A stretch of 64,000 nucleotides of DNA from Roseomonas indoligenes (lineage in GTDB: Bacteria; Pseudomonadota; Alphaproteobacteria; Acetobacterales; Acetobacteraceae), in contig NZ_JAGIZA010000009.1 of NCBI RefSeq assembly GCF_017813365.1, forward strand, positions 153,807 through 217,806, given 5' to 3'. Each line of letters starts with the position of its first letter. Within the stretch, counting starts at the first letter, position 1. Shown one piece after another: positions 54,942-64,000 of this stretch. Under the pieces are notes generated by a model. It did not search any database and was not told where the DNA came from. It saw nothing but the letters and a program-made list of their open reading frames with translations. A program made the position numbers and the translations under genes.

Positions 54942-55069
54942 ATTACAATTCCTTCATGTTAGTCCGGCATGAAGAACCGGGGGAGCGCCCCTGGGTTGCC
55001 CCTTCCCACCCTGGCCGCCGGGGAATATCAGGACGGACCACTCTTGAAGGCCCATATTGGCCCCCCGCT

Positions 55070-57649
55070 ATGACCGACGGCCCTTCCGACAGCCCCGCAC
55101 GCTATGACTTCGTCGCCGCCGAGCTCCGCTGGCAGCGGGCCTGGAGCGACGCATCCCTTTTCTCGGCCCCGGACGTCCCGGACGGCTCGAAGCCCAAGTA
55201 CTACGTGCTGGAGATGTTCCCCTACCCCTCGGGCAAGATCCACATGGGGCATGTGCGGAACTACACGCTGGGCGACGTGGTGGCGCGCTACAAGCGCGCC
55301 CGCGGCCACCAGGTGATGCACCCCATGGGGTGGGACGCCTTCGGCCTGCCGGCGGAGAACGCGGCGCGGGAGCGCGGCACGCACCCGGCCGCCTGGACCT
55401 ACGCCAACATCGCGAACATGCGGGCCGAGCTGAAGAGCATGGGCCTCTCGCTCGACTGGTCGCGCGAGTTCGCCACCTGCGATCCCGAGTATTACGGCCA
55501 GCAGCAGGCGCTGTTCCTGGACTTCCTGGGCGCCGGGCTGGTGGAGCGCCGCAAGTCCTGGGTGAACTGGGACCCGGTGGACGGCACCGTGCTGGCCAAT
55601 GAGCAGGTGATCGACGGCAAGGGCTGGCGCTCCGGCGCGCCGGTGGAGAAGCGCGAGCTCTCCCAGTGGTTCCTGGCGATCACGAAATACGCCCCGCAGC
55701 TGCTGGAGGCGCTGAACACGCTGGACCGCTGGCCCGAGCGGGTGCGGACCATGCAGGCCAACTGGATCGGCCGCAGCGAGGGCGCGCGGGTGCGCTTCGC
55801 CCTGGCGGAGCCGGTGGACGGCACGGCCGAGGTGGAGGTCTTCACCACGCGCCCGGACACGCTTTACGGCATGTCCTTCCTGGCCGTGGCCGCCGAGCAT
55901 CCCCTGGCCGCTGCCGCCGGCGCGCGGGATCCGAAGGCCGCCGAGTTCATCGCGGAGTGCCGCAGCCAGGGCACGAGCGAGGCCGCCATCGAGCAGGCGG
56001 AGAAGAAGGGCTTCGACACCGGCTTCCGGGTGAAGCACCCCTTCATCCCCGGCGCGACCTTTCCTGTCTGGATCGCGAACTTCGTGCTGATGGAGTACGG
56101 CACGGGCGCGCTGTTCGGCTGCCCGGCGCATGACCAGCGCGACATCGACTTCGCCCGGAAGTACGGCCTGCCGGTGATGCCGGTGGTGCTGCCCCCGGGC
56201 GAGGACCCCGCGACCTTCGATGTCGGCAAGACCGCCTATACGGGCGACGGCACCCTGTTCCACTCCGAGTTCCTCGACGGGCTTGGAACCGAGGCGGGCA
56301 AGCGCGCCGCGATCGACGCGCTGGAGGCCAAGGGGGTCGGCCAGGGCGTGGTGAACTGGCGCCTGCGCGACTGGGGCGTCTCCCGCCAGCGCTACTGGGG
56401 CTGCCCCATCCCCGTCATCCACTGCGACGATTGCGGCATCGTGCCCGTGCCGAAGGATCAGCTGCCGGTGCGGCTGCCGGAGGACGTGGACTTCGCCCGC
56501 CCCGGCAATCCGCTGGACCACCACCCGACCTGGAAGCACGTGGACTGCCCGAGCTGCGGCAAGCCCGGCCGGCGGGAGACCGACACCTTCGACACCTTCG
56601 TGGACAGCTCCTGGTACTTCGCCCGCTTCACCGCGCCGCGGGCCGAGACGCCGCTGGTGGCGGCAGCGGCGAATGGCTGGCTGCCCGTGGACCAGTATAT
56701 CGGCGGCATCGAGCACGCGATCCTGCACCTGCTCTACTCCCGCTTCTTCACCCGCGCCCTGGCGGGGATGGGCCATCTGGACACGCCGGAGCCCTTCGCC
56801 GGGCTCTTCACCCAGGGCATGGTGCAGCACGCCTCCTACAAGGCGCCCGATGGCCGCTGGCTGGCGCCGGACGAGGTGGAGGCCACCCCGGACGGCGGCG
56901 CCGTCGAGCGCGCCACCGGGATCGCGCTGACGGTCTCGCGCAACGACAAGATGTCGAAGTCCAAGCGCAACACGATCGATCCGGGCGGCATCATCTCCCG
57001 CTACGGGGCGGACACGGCGCGCTGGTTCATCCTGGCCGACAACCCGCCGGATCGCGACATGGAGTGGAGCGAGGCCGGCGTCTCCGGCGCGCACCGCTTC
57101 GTCCAGCGCCTGTGGCGATTGGCGGCGACGCTGGAGAGCCGTGGCGGAGCCCAGGGATCGGAGGGGGAGGCGCGGCCGCTGATGCAGGCCGTCCACCGCA
57201 CGATCGCGGCGGTGACCGCGGCGCTGGACAGCTTCGCCTTCAACGTCGCCGTGGCCCGCCTGCATGAGCTGGCCAATGCCATCGAATCCTCCCCCGCTCC
57301 GCTGGAGGCGCGGCGCGAGGCGGTGGGCCTGATGGCCCGTCTCGTCGCGCCGATGATGCCGCACCTGGCGGAGGAGATCTGGTCCATCCTCCATCCCGGC
57401 GAGGGAACGCTCGTCGCCGGCATGCCCTGGCCTGAGGCCGACCCGGCCCTGCTGATGGCGGAGAGCATGACCATCGCCGTGCAGGTGCTGGGCAAGCTGC
57501 GCGCCACCCTTTCCGTGCCCGTGGGCATCGCCGAGGCGGAGCTGATGGCCCTGGCCGAGGCGGAGGAGAACGTTCAGCGTGCCATCGCGGGCAAGCCCAT
57601 CCGGAAGCGCATCCATGTCCCAGGCCGCGTCGTCAACTTCGTTGTCTGA
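55070..57649 (+). CDS. leuS: Leucyl-tRNA synthetase
   Basis: A 859-residue class I synthetase. HMGH at residues 58-61, KMSKS at 627-631, CP1 editing domain ([18 protein letters not shown] [20 protein letters not shown]), and a C-terminal anticodon part ending with [14 protein letters not shown] 55070 gives [15 protein letters not shown]; reading from 54956 would add 38 unlikely residues. Upstream gene context DUF3576 and downstream lptE-holA are standard. Confidence 0.96.
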   Translation: MTDGPSDSPARYDFVAAELRWQRAWSDASLFSAPDVPDGSKPKYYVLEMFPYPSGKIHMGHVRNYTLGDVVARYKRARGHQVMHPMGWDAFGLPAENAARERGTHPAAWTYANIANMRAELKSMGLSLDWSREFATCDPEYYGQQQALFLDFLGAGLVERRKSWVNWDPVDGTVLANEQVIDGKGWRSGAPVEKRELSQWFLAITKYAPQLLEALNTLDRWPERVRTMQANWIGRSEGARVRFALAEPVDGTAEVEVFTTRPDTLYGMSFLAVAAEHPLAAAAGARDPKAAEFIAECRSQGTSEAAIEQAEKKGFDTGFRVKHPFIPGATFPVWIANFVLMEYGTGALFGCPAHDQRDIDFARKYGLPVMPVVLPPGEDPATFDVGKTAYTGDGTLFHSEFLDGLGTEAGKRAAIDALEAKGVGQGVVNWRLRDWGVSRQRYWGCPIPVIHCDDCGIVPVPKDQLPVRLPEDVDFARPGNPLDHHPTWKHVDCPSCGKPGRRETDTFDTFVDSSWYFARFTAPRAETPLVAAAANGWLPVDQYIGGIEHAILHLLYSRFFTRALAGMGHLDTPEPFAGLFTQGMVQHASYKAPDGRWLAPDEVEATPDGGAVERATGIALTVSRNDKMSKSKRNTIDPGGIISRYGADTARWFILADNPPDRDMEWSEAGVSGAHRFVQRLWRLAATLESRGGAQGSEGEARPLMQAVHRTIAAVTAALDSFAFNVAVARLHELANAIESSPAPLEARREAVGLMARLVAPMMPHLAEEIWSILHPGEGTLVAGMPWPEADPALLMAESMTIAVQVLGKLRATLSVPVGIAEAELMALAEAEENVQRAIAGKPIRKRIHVPGRVVNFVV

Positions 57650-57662
57650 GGGGCGCCCTGGC

Positions 57663-58184
57663 GTGTCCCGCCGGGCGCTGCTCGCGGCCCTGGCTGCCCC
57701 CCTGGGGCTGGCCGGCTGCGGCTTCCGGCCGCTGTACGGGCCGCCCGCCGCGGGCGAGACCGACACGGCGCCGGAGCTGGCCGCCATCCGCCTCGGCCGT
57801 ACCTACGGGCGGACCGGGCAGATCCTGCACCAGGCGCTGGAACGCCGCCTGGCCGCGCGGGACCGCAGCGGGCCGGCCGCCCGCTACGAGCTGGCGCTGG
57901 CGCCGCAGCTGGCGATCGAATCGCAGGGATACCGGCGTGACGGCACGCCCACGCGCTTCCGCATGGTGATGACCACCACCTACACGCTCAGCACCCTGTC
58001 CATCCCCGCCCGGGCGGTCGCGACGGGCTCGGCGCGGGCGATCGATTCCTACAACACCATCGACAACGAGTACTTCGCCTCCATCGTCAGCAGCGAGGAG
58101 GCGCAGCGCCGGATGGCGGAGCAGGTCGCGGAGGACATCGTGCTGCGCCTCACCCTCGCCCTGCGCGGAAACCCGGCGGCCTAG
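57663..58184 (+). CDS. lptE: LPS-assembly lipoprotein LptE-like
   Basis: A 173-residue lipoprotein. I chose GTG 57663 because GAGGGG lies 9 bases upstream and the product then begins SRRALLAALAAPLGLAGCGFRPLYG, an exact signal and lipobox. ATG 57615 inside leuS is the longer alternative. Mature part AIRLGRTYGRTGQILHQALERRL, then FRMVMTTTYTLSTLSIPARAVATGSARAIDSYNTIDNEYFASIVS, matches LptE, which plugs LptD. holA follows 7 bases after. Confidence 0.9.
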   Translation: MSRRALLAALAAPLGLAGCGFRPLYGPPAAGETDTAPELAAIRLGRTYGRTGQILHQALERRLAARDRSGPAARYELALAPQLAIESQGYRRDGTPTRFRMVMTTTYTLSTLSIPARAVATGSARAIDSYNTIDNEYFASIVSSEEAQRRMAEQVAEDIVLRLTLALRGNPAA

Positions 58185-58191
58185 CACCGGC

Positions 58192-59202
58192 ATGGCGAAG
58201 CTCGACGCCCGCCGCCTGCCCGGCTTCCTGAAGGACCCGGGCGCCGCGCGGGCCGTCCTGCTCTTCGGCGAGGATGCCGGACTGGTGCGGGAGCGCGCGG
58301 ACGCGCTGCAGGAGGCCGTGGCCCCGGGCAACGACCCCTTCCGGGTCGCGGAGCTGCCGCGCGACGTCGCCGCGAAGCCCGGTGCCCTCTCCGGCGAGGC
58401 CGCTGCCCTGGCGCTGACCGGCGGGCGGCGCGTGGTGCGCGTGCGCGACGCCACCGATGCCCTGGCCCCTGCCCTGCGCGAGGCCCTGGAGGGCCCCGGC
58501 GAGGCGCTGATCCTGATCGAGGCCGGGGAACTCCCTGCCCGGTCCAAGCTGCGCCAGCTGGCCGAGGGCAACGCCGCCGCCGCCGCCATACCCTGCTACC
58601 GCGAGCGCGGTGCGGAGCTGGCGGGCACCATCGCCGCCCTGCTGAAGGCCGAGGGCGTCTCCGCCGAGCCCGCCGCGATCGAGTGGCTGGCCGGGCGCCT
58701 GGGCGAGGACCGGGGCATGCTGCGGCGGGAACTGGAGAAGCTCGCCCTCTATGCCGGCCCCGGCGGCCGCCTGGCGGAGGAAGACGTCCTGGCCTGCATG
58801 GGCGACGGCTCCGCCCTGGAACTGGACGAGGCCCTTGTCGCCGCCACCTCCGGCGACCTGCCCACCGCCGACCGCGCGCTGGAATCGGCCATGGCGGAGG
58901 GCGCCAACCCCGTGCAGGTGATCCGCGCCCTGCTGCGCCACGTGCAGCGCCTTCACCTGGCCTCCGTCGCGGGCATCCAGGCCCTGCAGCCGCCCGTCTT
59001 CTTCCGCAGCAAGCCCGGCTTCGAGAGGGCACTCCGCATCTGGCGGACCGACGCGCTGGAAACCGTGCTTGCCGGCCTGCTGGACGCCGAGCGCCAGAGC
59101 AAGTCCGGCGGCACGGGGCGCCCCGTGCCGGACGCGGCCGTGGCGCGCTCCGCCTTCCTCACCCTGGCGCGGCAATCGGCGATCCTGGCGCGGCGGGGGT
59201 AG
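58192..59202 (+). CDS. holA: DNA polymerase III delta subunit HolA
   Basis: A 336-residue AAA+-like clamp-loader subunit that opens the beta clamp. MAKLDARRLPGFLKDPGAARAVLLFGEDAGLVRERADAL is the family start; GEALILIEAGELPARSKLRQLAEGN and AIEWLAGRLGEDRGMLRRELEKLALYA follow. Full length. It closes the leuS-lptE-holA unit; parB-type genes that often follow in relatives are not present, and an A+T-richer gene follows. Confidence 0.93.
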   Translation: MAKLDARRLPGFLKDPGAARAVLLFGEDAGLVRERADALQEAVAPGNDPFRVAELPRDVAAKPGALSGEAAALALTGGRRVVRVRDATDALAPALREALEGPGEALILIEAGELPARSKLRQLAEGNAAAAAIPCYRERGAELAGTIAALLKAEGVSAEPAAIEWLAGRLGEDRGMLRRELEKLALYAGPGGRLAEEDVLACMGDGSALELDEALVAATSGDLPTADRALESAMAEGANPVQVIRALLRHVQRLHLASVAGIQALQPPVFFRSKPGFERALRIWRTDALETVLAGLLDAERQSKSGGTGRPVPDAAVARSAFLTLARQSAILARRG

Positions 59203-59312
59203 TCCAGGCCGCCAGGGAAAAGGCGACACGGACCCGTCAGCAGCGTGCCCGGTGCGCGGGGACAGGGGCACTCACCCGTGCTTCCCGGCTGCTGCGCCAA
59301 TCCAGGGCCGTG

Positions 59313-59945
59313 TCAGCGCATGCCCAGAAGCCGGTCCAGCTTGGTCGCCGAGGACTTGGTGGGATAGTTGGTGTCCGCCTTCACCTTGTCCGCGTGCCCG
59401 TTATCCCGAAGATCGTTGCACACCTGGGCCACGTTCTTCGGCGTGACATACAGGTTGTTGGTGAACCAGGCGCGTTTGTGGATCGACATCTTGCTCATCA
59501 CGCCGCCCGCTTTCAGGACGCGAAGCACGATGGTGGAGCAGTTCTTGCGGAGGAGGTTGTAGTTGCCCCCTTTCTTATCCATGATCGACTTCCACTCTGC
59601 CCACATCGAACCGCCATTGAGATTGTGGACACGGTAGGTGGTATGAGGCCAACTTCCTTCAGCGTCCTTGTCCTGCCATAGTGACATGTTGCGATCCTGC
59701 GGCGCCTTGTTGAATGACTTGGTGTCGTCAGGCCACCAGCTGACATAGGCGTTGCCGTAAAAGCGCTCGAGATCGGCGCGGACCACTGGATTCCCGAGTG
59801 ACGCAGTGACCGGGACGCCGCTGGGTCCCATGATATCCTCGAAGCTTTTGTTAAACTCGTGCGTGCCGATGAACATCGATGCGTGGCCAATATGGCTGCC
59901 GCTTGGGTACCAGATATAGACCGAAGCCGTGATCGCCATGCCCAT
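59313..59945 (-). CDS. Putative permuted papain-like (NlpC/P60) cysteine hydrolase
   Basis: A 210-residue protein, visibly less GC-rich than its neighbours. No signal peptide. SGSHIGHASMFIG places H21 and NYNLLRKNCSTIVLRVLKAGG places C136; His-first then Cys is the order of permuted papain folds (LRAT, DUF830, some T6SS amidases). YVSWWPDDT lies between. The mixed charged C-terminus has NYPTKSSATKL. I suggest a secreted or contact-delivered hydrolase; no secretion genes are near. It could also be a phage-derived endopeptidase. Divergent from the next gene; converges with holA. Confidence 0.55.
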   Translation of the reverse strand: MGMAITASVYIWYPSGSHIGHASMFIGTHEFNKSFEDIMGPSGVPVTASLGNPVVRADLERFYGNAYVSWWPDDTKSFNKAPQDRNMSLWQDKDAEGSWPHTTYRVHNLNGGSMWAEWKSIMDKKGGNYNLLRKNCSTIVLRVLKAGGVMSKMSIHKRAWFTNNLYVTPKNVAQVCNDLRDNGHADKVKADTNYPTKSSATKLDRLLGMR

Positions 59946-60119
59946 CGTCTCCTGTCGGCCCGAGTGGACGCTTCCCGTCCGTGCCGATCAACCCTCGACA
60001 ATGGACCAGGGCCGCCGGCATTCCTCTACGTTGCCGGGCGGCCGTTCCTGGAAGATCCTGGACAGTCCCCGGTTTTCCTGCGCTTCATCGTTGTGGGAGC
60101 GCAATACTGGGGACGCGGC

Positions 60120-61058
60120 GTGGCAATCGACTTCGACCGCAAGCTGCGCATGGCGGCGACGGCACTCGGATGCGATTCCCGCAAGGACCTGTGTGCCCGC
60201 TTCCGGCGCGTGAATCCGGCAACGGCCTGCGATGTCGACAGACTGAACAAGTGGGTCCAGGGCCGCTCCGTGCCGCGGGCCGCGTCGATCTATGCGGATT
60301 TCTGCGCCGTCATCGGTTCGGGGAAGCCTGGCCACTGGATCGCCGAATGCAGCCTTGAGGACTTCTCTGCCGAACTGGCTGCCTGCACCGGCATCGACGC
60401 CACGAGCCTCGCCGCGCCGGACGCTATGCCGTCCCGTGGCGGCGCTCATGGCGCCGGCTTGCTAGGCGGCGTTGGGACCTTGGCCGGCGCCTTCGCGGCC
60501 TATTCGCTCGCCTGGTCGCCGCATTTCCGCGGCCGCCTGATCCGTGGCTCGCTGCGCCTGGAGGCGCGCAGGAACAGGGCCCTGGTCGCGACCTACGCCG
60601 AAGCCCTCGTCGGCCGTACCGTAAGGCTGTCCGGCGAGGTGCAGCTCGACGGCCGCTCGATGCATGTCACGGTGCGGGAGCCGGAGGGCAACATGACGCT
60701 GTTCTTCAGCCTGCAGGTGCCCGGACCGCCCGCGAGCGTGCTGAGCGGCATCATGTCCGGCGTTGCCTTCGTCGCGCATGAATCCGTGCCGTCCGCCTGC
60801 CGCATCGCGCTCGTCCGCGTGCCGGAGACGCCGCGGCTGGATGCCAGCAACCGCTACCTGGAGCCGCTGCCCGGTGCCATCGCTTCCGACCTGTCGGAAC
60901 TCGGCGTGTCCCTCACGGAGGCCGACAGCTTCGACGCGTTCAGCCGGACCTTCCTGGGGGAGAGCCCCCTGCAGGTGACGACGCAGCAGGCCGCGTTCGC
61001 GAGCATGCTGGATCGTCAGTACCTGGACGCCGCGATCCCCATTCGTGGCCAGCCGTAA
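60120..61058 (+). CDS. HTH-like plus membrane-segment protein of unknown function
   Basis: A 312-residue protein from GTG 60120 (GGGGACG upstream). Residues 1-65 (KLRMAATALGCDSRKDLCARF ... LNKWVQGRSVPRAASIYADFC) look like a helix-turn-helix of XRE kind. Residues about 108-135 (GAGLLGGVGTLAGAFAAYSLAWSP) form one membrane or buried segment. The rest is beta-rich, with LRLEARRNRALVATYAEAL and VREPEGNMTLFFSLQVPG. I do not recognise the family. Divergent partner of the cysteine-hydrolase-like gene; a regulator or immunity-like role is a guess. Confidence 0.5.
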   Translation: MAIDFDRKLRMAATALGCDSRKDLCARFRRVNPATACDVDRLNKWVQGRSVPRAASIYADFCAVIGSGKPGHWIAECSLEDFSAELAACTGIDATSLAAPDAMPSRGGAHGAGLLGGVGTLAGAFAAYSLAWSPHFRGRLIRGSLRLEARRNRALVATYAEALVGRTVRLSGEVQLDGRSMHVTVREPEGNMTLFFSLQVPGPPASVLSGIMSGVAFVAHESVPSACRIALVRVPETPRLDASNRYLEPLPGAIASDLSELGVSLTEADSFDAFSRTFLGESPLQVTTQQAAFASMLDRQYLDAAIPIRGQP

Positions 61059-61091
61059 CGGCCGGTCATCACGAGCGCAGAGCCCGCGCCC

Positions 61092-61244
61092 TCAGCGCCG
61101 CAGCAGCATCCCCAGCACCAGGACGGCGCAGGCGGCCGAGGCGGTGCGGAGGGCGGTTTCCGTCTCCCCCATGGCGGCCAGGACGAGGGTCCCGGCCGCT
61201 CCGAGGGCGCCCGCTGCCAGCAGAAGCGGGGAAAGGGCCCGCAA
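61092..61244 (-). CDS. Possible small two-helix membrane protein
   Basis: A 50-residue frame from TTG 61244, nine bases past the lipoprotein gene, encoding LRALSPLLLAAGALGAAGTL and ALRTASAACAVLVLGMLLRR, two hydrophobic helices joined by VLAAMGETET. Too short for routine gene calls; it fits the operon direction of argH. Without homologues it remains tentative. Confidence 0.35.
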   Translation of the reverse strand: MRALSPLLLAAGALGAAGTLVLAAMGETETALRTASAACAVLVLGMLLRR

Positions 61245-61252
61245 GGCCGGGC

Positions 61253-61546
61253 TCAGCGCGGGCTGGCCGGGCGGTTGACGCCGCCGGTGCCGCTTTCCTG
61301 GGCGGCATTGTCGGCCGGCACGGGGCTTCCCTCGCCCAGGCCGGGGGAGAGAGCGCCGGCCGCTCCGGCCGCGCCGGCGGTGTCGGGCGCCGGGACAGCG
61401 GCGGGGGGTGGGGCCGCCAGAGGGATGTAGGGGTAGGAGCGGGGATAGACGATGTCCTGCCGCGGGCCGGGCGCGCGGACGGGCCCCACCCGGCCGCAGG
61501 CGGTCAGCGCCAGCATCGAGGCGGCGAGGAGCGCGAGGGCCCTCAT
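61253..61546 (-). CDS. Small lipoprotein, LptM/YifL-like
   Basis: A 97-residue lipoprotein. Lipobox LALTACG is followed by [10 protein letters not shown], the short motif of LptM-like lipoproteins (which help LptD fold), then an Ala/Pro/Gly-rich tail with [11 protein letters not shown]. It overlaps argH by 4 bases (ATGA). Position after argH is common in alphaproteobacteria. Confidence 0.8.
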   Translation of the reverse strand: MRALALLAASMLALTACGRVGPVRAPGPRQDIVYPRSYPYIPLAAPPPAAVPAPDTAGAAGAAGALSPGLGEGSPVPADNAAQESGTGGVNRPASPR

Positions 61547-62955
61547 GCCAGCTTCTCCACCCAGTCCTTCGCCATCGCCGCCACGTTCGCCGGGGCGGTG
61601 CCGCCGTAGGAGGTGCGGGAGCGGACGGAGGCGGCGACGGAGAGGACGCCGAAGACCGCTTCCGTGATGCGCGGCTCCACGGCCTGCATCTCCGTGATGG
61701 TGAGGCCGGAGAGGTCCACGTTCATGCTCTCGGCCTTCGCCACGAGGCGGCCGGTGACGTGGTGCGCGTCGCGGAAGGGCAGCTTCAGCTCGCGCACCAG
61801 CCAGTCCGCGAGGTCGGTTGCGGTGGAGAAGCCGGCGCCGGCGGCGTCCGCCAGGCGGCCGACCACGGGCTGCATGTCCCGCACCATGCCGGCGGTGGCG
61901 GCCAGGGCCAGGGCAAGGTTCTCGGCCGCGTCGAAGATGCCTTCCTTGTCCTCCTGCATGTCCTTTCCGTAGGTCAGGGGCAGGCCCTTCATGACGGTCA
62001 GCAGCCCGACGAGGGCGCCCGTGATCCGGCCGGGCTTGGCGCGCACCAGCTCCGCCGCATCGGGGTTGCGCTTCTGCGGCATGATGGAAGAGCCGGTGGT
62101 GAAGGCGTCGCTCAGCTTGACGAAGTTGAAGTAGGGGTTGGTCCAGATCACCACCTCCTCCGCGAAGCGGGAGAGGTGGGTGGCGCAGATGGCGGCCGCC
62201 GAGAGGAACTCCAGCGCGAAGTCGCGGGAGGCGACGGAGTCCAGGCTGTTGCGGGTCGGGCCGTCGAAGCCCAGCGCCTGCGCCGTCATGTGCCGGTCGA
62301 TCGGGAAGCCCGTGCCGCAGAGGGCGGCGGCGCCCAGCGGGCTCTCGTTCAACCGGCGGCGGGCATCGGCCAGCCGGCCGCGGTCACGCGACAGCATCTC
62401 CACATAGGCCAGCAGGTGGTGGCCGAAGGTGGTGGGCTGGGCGGGCTGCAGGTGGGTGAAGCCCGGCATGACCGTGCCGGCGTGCTCCGCCGCCTTCTCC
62501 GCCAGGGCGCGCATCACGTCGGCCACCTGGGCGTCCAGCCCGTCGATGGCGTCGCGGGTCCAGAGGCGGACATCGAGGGCCACCTGGTCGTTGCGGCTGC
62601 GCGCGGTGTGCAGGCGCTTGCCGGCCTCCCCGATGCGCTCGGTCAGGCGGGCCTCGATGTTCATGTGGATGTCCTCCAGCGCCTCGCTGAAGGGGAAGTC
62701 GCCCGCCTCGATCTCCGCGCCGATGGCGTTCAGGCCGTCCCGGATCGCGGCCTCGTCCTCGGCGGAGATGATCCCCACATGCGCCAGCATGGCGGCATGG
62801 GCCAGCGACCCGCGAATGTCCTGGCGCCACATCTTGCGGTCGAAGCCGATGGAGGCATTGATCGCCTGCATGATGGCGGAGGGGCCGGCCGCGTAGCGCC
62901 CGCCCCATGCGGCATTGGCTTTGACGTTATCGGGCTTGGCGTGGTCGTCGGGCAC
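61543..62955 (-). CDS. argH: Argininosuccinate lyase
   Basis: A 470-residue fumarase/[20 protein letters not shown] enzyme, the last step of arginine synthesis. Marks: [61 protein letters not shown], and the signature [20 protein letters not shown] with the catalytic Ser loop. Full length. The start lies 18 bases from the divergent TlpA gene. Confidence 0.96.
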   Translation of the reverse strand: MPDDHAKPDNVKANAAWGGRYAAGPSAIMQAINASIGFDRKMWRQDIRGSLAHAAMLAHVGIISAEDEAAIRDGLNAIGAEIEAGDFPFSEALEDIHMNIEARLTERIGEAGKRLHTARSRNDQVALDVRLWTRDAIDGLDAQVADVMRALAEKAAEHAGTVMPGFTHLQPAQPTTFGHHLLAYVEMLSRDRGRLADARRRLNESPLGAAALCGTGFPIDRHMTAQALGFDGPTRNSLDSVASRDFALEFLSAAAICATHLSRFAEEVVIWTNPYFNFVKLSDAFTTGSSIMPQKRNPDAAELVRAKPGRITGALVGLLTVMKGLPLTYGKDMQEDKEGIFDAAENLALALAATAGMVRDMQPVVGRLADAAGAGFSTATDLADWLVRELKLPFRDAHHVTGRLVAKAESMNVDLSGLTITEMQAVEPRITEAVFGVLSVAASVRSRTSYGGTAPANVAAMAKDWVEKLA

Positions 62956-62973
62956 GGGTGAGGAGGTCTTTCG

Positions 62974-63555
62974 GTGTTGGTACGTGGTCGCCGCGCGGCA
63001 CTCGGGCTCTTGGCGGGCGGCACCCTAGTCGGGGGCCTCTCCCCGCGTCCAGCGCGGGCGCAGAACGCGATCGGCAAGCTGGTGGAGGAAGGGCCGAAGC
63101 CCCTGCCCGCCATCACCCTGACCGACCCGGAAGGGCGAGAGCGCGACCTTTCCTCCATCGTCGGACCGGGCGCCGGCAAGGGGATCGTGCTGAACCTCTG
63201 GGCCACCTGGTGCGCGCCCTGCGTGGAGGAGATGCCGGCGCTGGACCGGCTGGCGACGCTGCTCGCGAAGGAGGGCATCCTCGTCATCCCCGCCTCCTCG
63301 GACCGGGGCGGACGGGCGCAGGTGGATCCCTTCTTCGCCCGCACGGGAATCCAGCATCTCGGCCCCTGGCTGGACCCGCGCTCCGCCGCCACCCGCGCCC
63401 TGGGGGCACGCGGCCTGCCCACGACGATCCTGATCGACCCGCAGGGCCGCGAGCGCGCCCGGCTGGAGGGCGGCGCGGCCTGGGACAGCGCGGAGCTGGT
63501 CGCCGATGTCCGGCGTCTCTGCGGAACCCCTAAGCCGGGCACGGAACCGACTTGA
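62974..63555 (+). CDS. TlpA-like thioredoxin-fold protein
   Basis: A 193-residue periplasmic disulfide reductase: GTG 62974 with AGGAGG seven bases upstream, Arg-rich signal peptide ([25 protein letters not shown], a possible Tat-like RR), then [22 protein letters not shown] with redox C80 and C83, and [15 protein letters not shown] with the cis-Pro. Likely supports cytochrome c maturation or copper delivery. Divergent from argH. Confidence 0.9.
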   Translation: MLVRGRRAALGLLAGGTLVGGLSPRPARAQNAIGKLVEEGPKPLPAITLTDPEGRERDLSSIVGPGAGKGIVLNLWATWCAPCVEEMPALDRLATLLAKEGILVIPASSDRGGRAQVDPFFARTGIQHLGPWLDPRSAATRALGARGLPTTILIDPQGRERARLEGGAAWDSAELVADVRRLCGTPKPGTEPT

Positions 63556-63660
63556 CGGGCCGCCATCCTGACAAAGCCGTGAGCATCCTGGAGCCCCGCT
63601 GTATTCCGGCGAACTGCCCTCAGCTGTGACTTAGCTTTTGTTGGTTCTGGAAGGCGTGCA

Positions 63661-63864
63661 ATGCACGATGTTCAAGTCGCGGATGCGTTGGCCCAAGCCC
63701 ATCGATCGATTGATGCGGCGAGCGAGGCTTATCGCCAGTCCCTTCACTGCATCCGGACTTCCCAGGCCCTCCTGGCCACTCCCGTCTGGACGGCCCAGCG
63801 TCGGGCCGCATGGCAGGCGCGCGTGAAGGATGAGCGGTCCAGGGCCTTCGAGCGGTTCTGGTAG
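63661..63864 (+). CDS. Small protein of unknown function
   Basis: A 67-residue helical protein (DVQVADALAQAHRSIDAASEAYRQSL ... RRAAWQARVKDERSRAFERFW) with GGAAGG upstream of ATG 63661. One cysteine. It lies just before an IS630 end, so it may be an accessory gene. No family recognised. Confidence 0.5.
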   Translation: MHDVQVADALAQAHRSIDAASEAYRQSLHCIRTSQALLATPVWTAQRRAAWQARVKDERSRAFERFW

Positions 63865-63881
63865 GGGTCTTCGCGTGCCTA

Positions 63882-64000
63882 GAGCATTTCCGGCTTGCAC
63901 AGACTCGCGGGTTCTGATTCGACGCTGTTGTTGAGCAGCGAGGCTGGAGATGACGGCACCTCTGTCGCAGGACCTGCGCAAGCGCCTGGTCCGGGCTGTT
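63882..64000 (+). mobile_element. Left end of an IS630-like insertion sequence (partial)
   Basis: From GAGCATTTCCGG at 63882 the sequence resembles IS630-family termini in Acetobacteraceae. The TA at 63880-63881 is the expected target. The element continues beyond the window, so the other end is not seen. Confidence 0.6.
63950..64000 (+). CDS. IS630-family transposase, N-terminus (partial)
   Basis: The final 51 bases encode MTAPLSQDLRKRLVRAV, which matches the start of IS630-type transposases (xSxDLRxRVVxA). The gene is cut by the window end. CTGGAG precedes the ATG. Confidence 0.7.
   Translation, partial: MTAPLSQDLRKRLVRAV

Noticed and set aside
60462..60779. Minus-strand short frames inside the 60120-61058 gene
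   Set aside because: No start signal or conserved motif; shadows of the plus-strand gene.

Overview
The window is high-GC DNA from a Gram-negative alphaproteobacterium, most likely an Acetobacteraceae member of the Roseomonas type (inference). Support: the split atpI-atpB-atpE-atpF'-atpF operon with a b' subunit, the DUF3576 lipoprotein / leuS / lptE / holA block, secB near timA-mltA, metX-metW, hisC-tyrC, a Rhodospirillales-type porin, and an IS630 end. I found no rRNA, tRNA or CRISPR array.

Layout. 0.2-1.4 kb: NepI-like efflux permease. 1.5-6.5 kb: exported proteins of unknown function, including a four-gene coupled operon on the minus strand. 6.7-11.8 kb: membrane and periplasmic proteins (DUF2157-like, SIMPL, YcxB-like) and a hexapeptide acyltransferase of phosphonate type. 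12.2-17.2 kb: flavin monooxygenase, a LigD-like protein lacking the ligase domain, AapJ-like binding protein, MAPEG protein. 17.5-20.4 kb: RpiR regulator with aminotransferase, divergent from an Asp/Glu-racemase-family enzyme. 20.6-27.5 kb: glgX and an RND efflux pair. 28-33.3 kb: prolyl oligopeptidase, chorismate mutase, hisC, tyrC. 33.6-40.4 kb: MFS permease, lutB, metX-metW, peptide-type ABC binding protein. 40.6-43.3 kb: ATP synthase Fo operon. 43.5-54.9 kb: ABC exporter, YqaA/DedA protein, secB, DHDPS-family protein, phosphatase, timA-mltA, methyltransferase, yggS, thiE-like, porin, DUF3576, PRC-barrel. 55-59.2 kb: leuS-lptE-holA. 59.3-61.1 kb: an A+T-richer accessory pair (putative cysteine hydrolase and a DNA-binding-like membrane protein). 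61.1-63.9 kb: argH with an LptM-like lipoprotein, a TlpA protein and a small ORF. 63.88 kb to the end: left end of an IS630-like element.

The most unusual content is not a gene. A modular repeat of about 150-300 bp, built from stacked hairpins, fills ten intergenic regions in both orientations, always next to at least one gene 3' end. The modules are a GC-rich palindrome, a GCGTTTG or related hairpin, a hairpin with a 3-nt loop, a CCTCGG hairpin with a 3-nt loop, and a 13-16 bp hairpin with a TTC(C/T) tetraloop. Between copies the arms change on both sides and stay paired, so structure seems conserved rather than sequence. There is a second subfamily and one decayed copy. I do not recognise this as a described repeat class.
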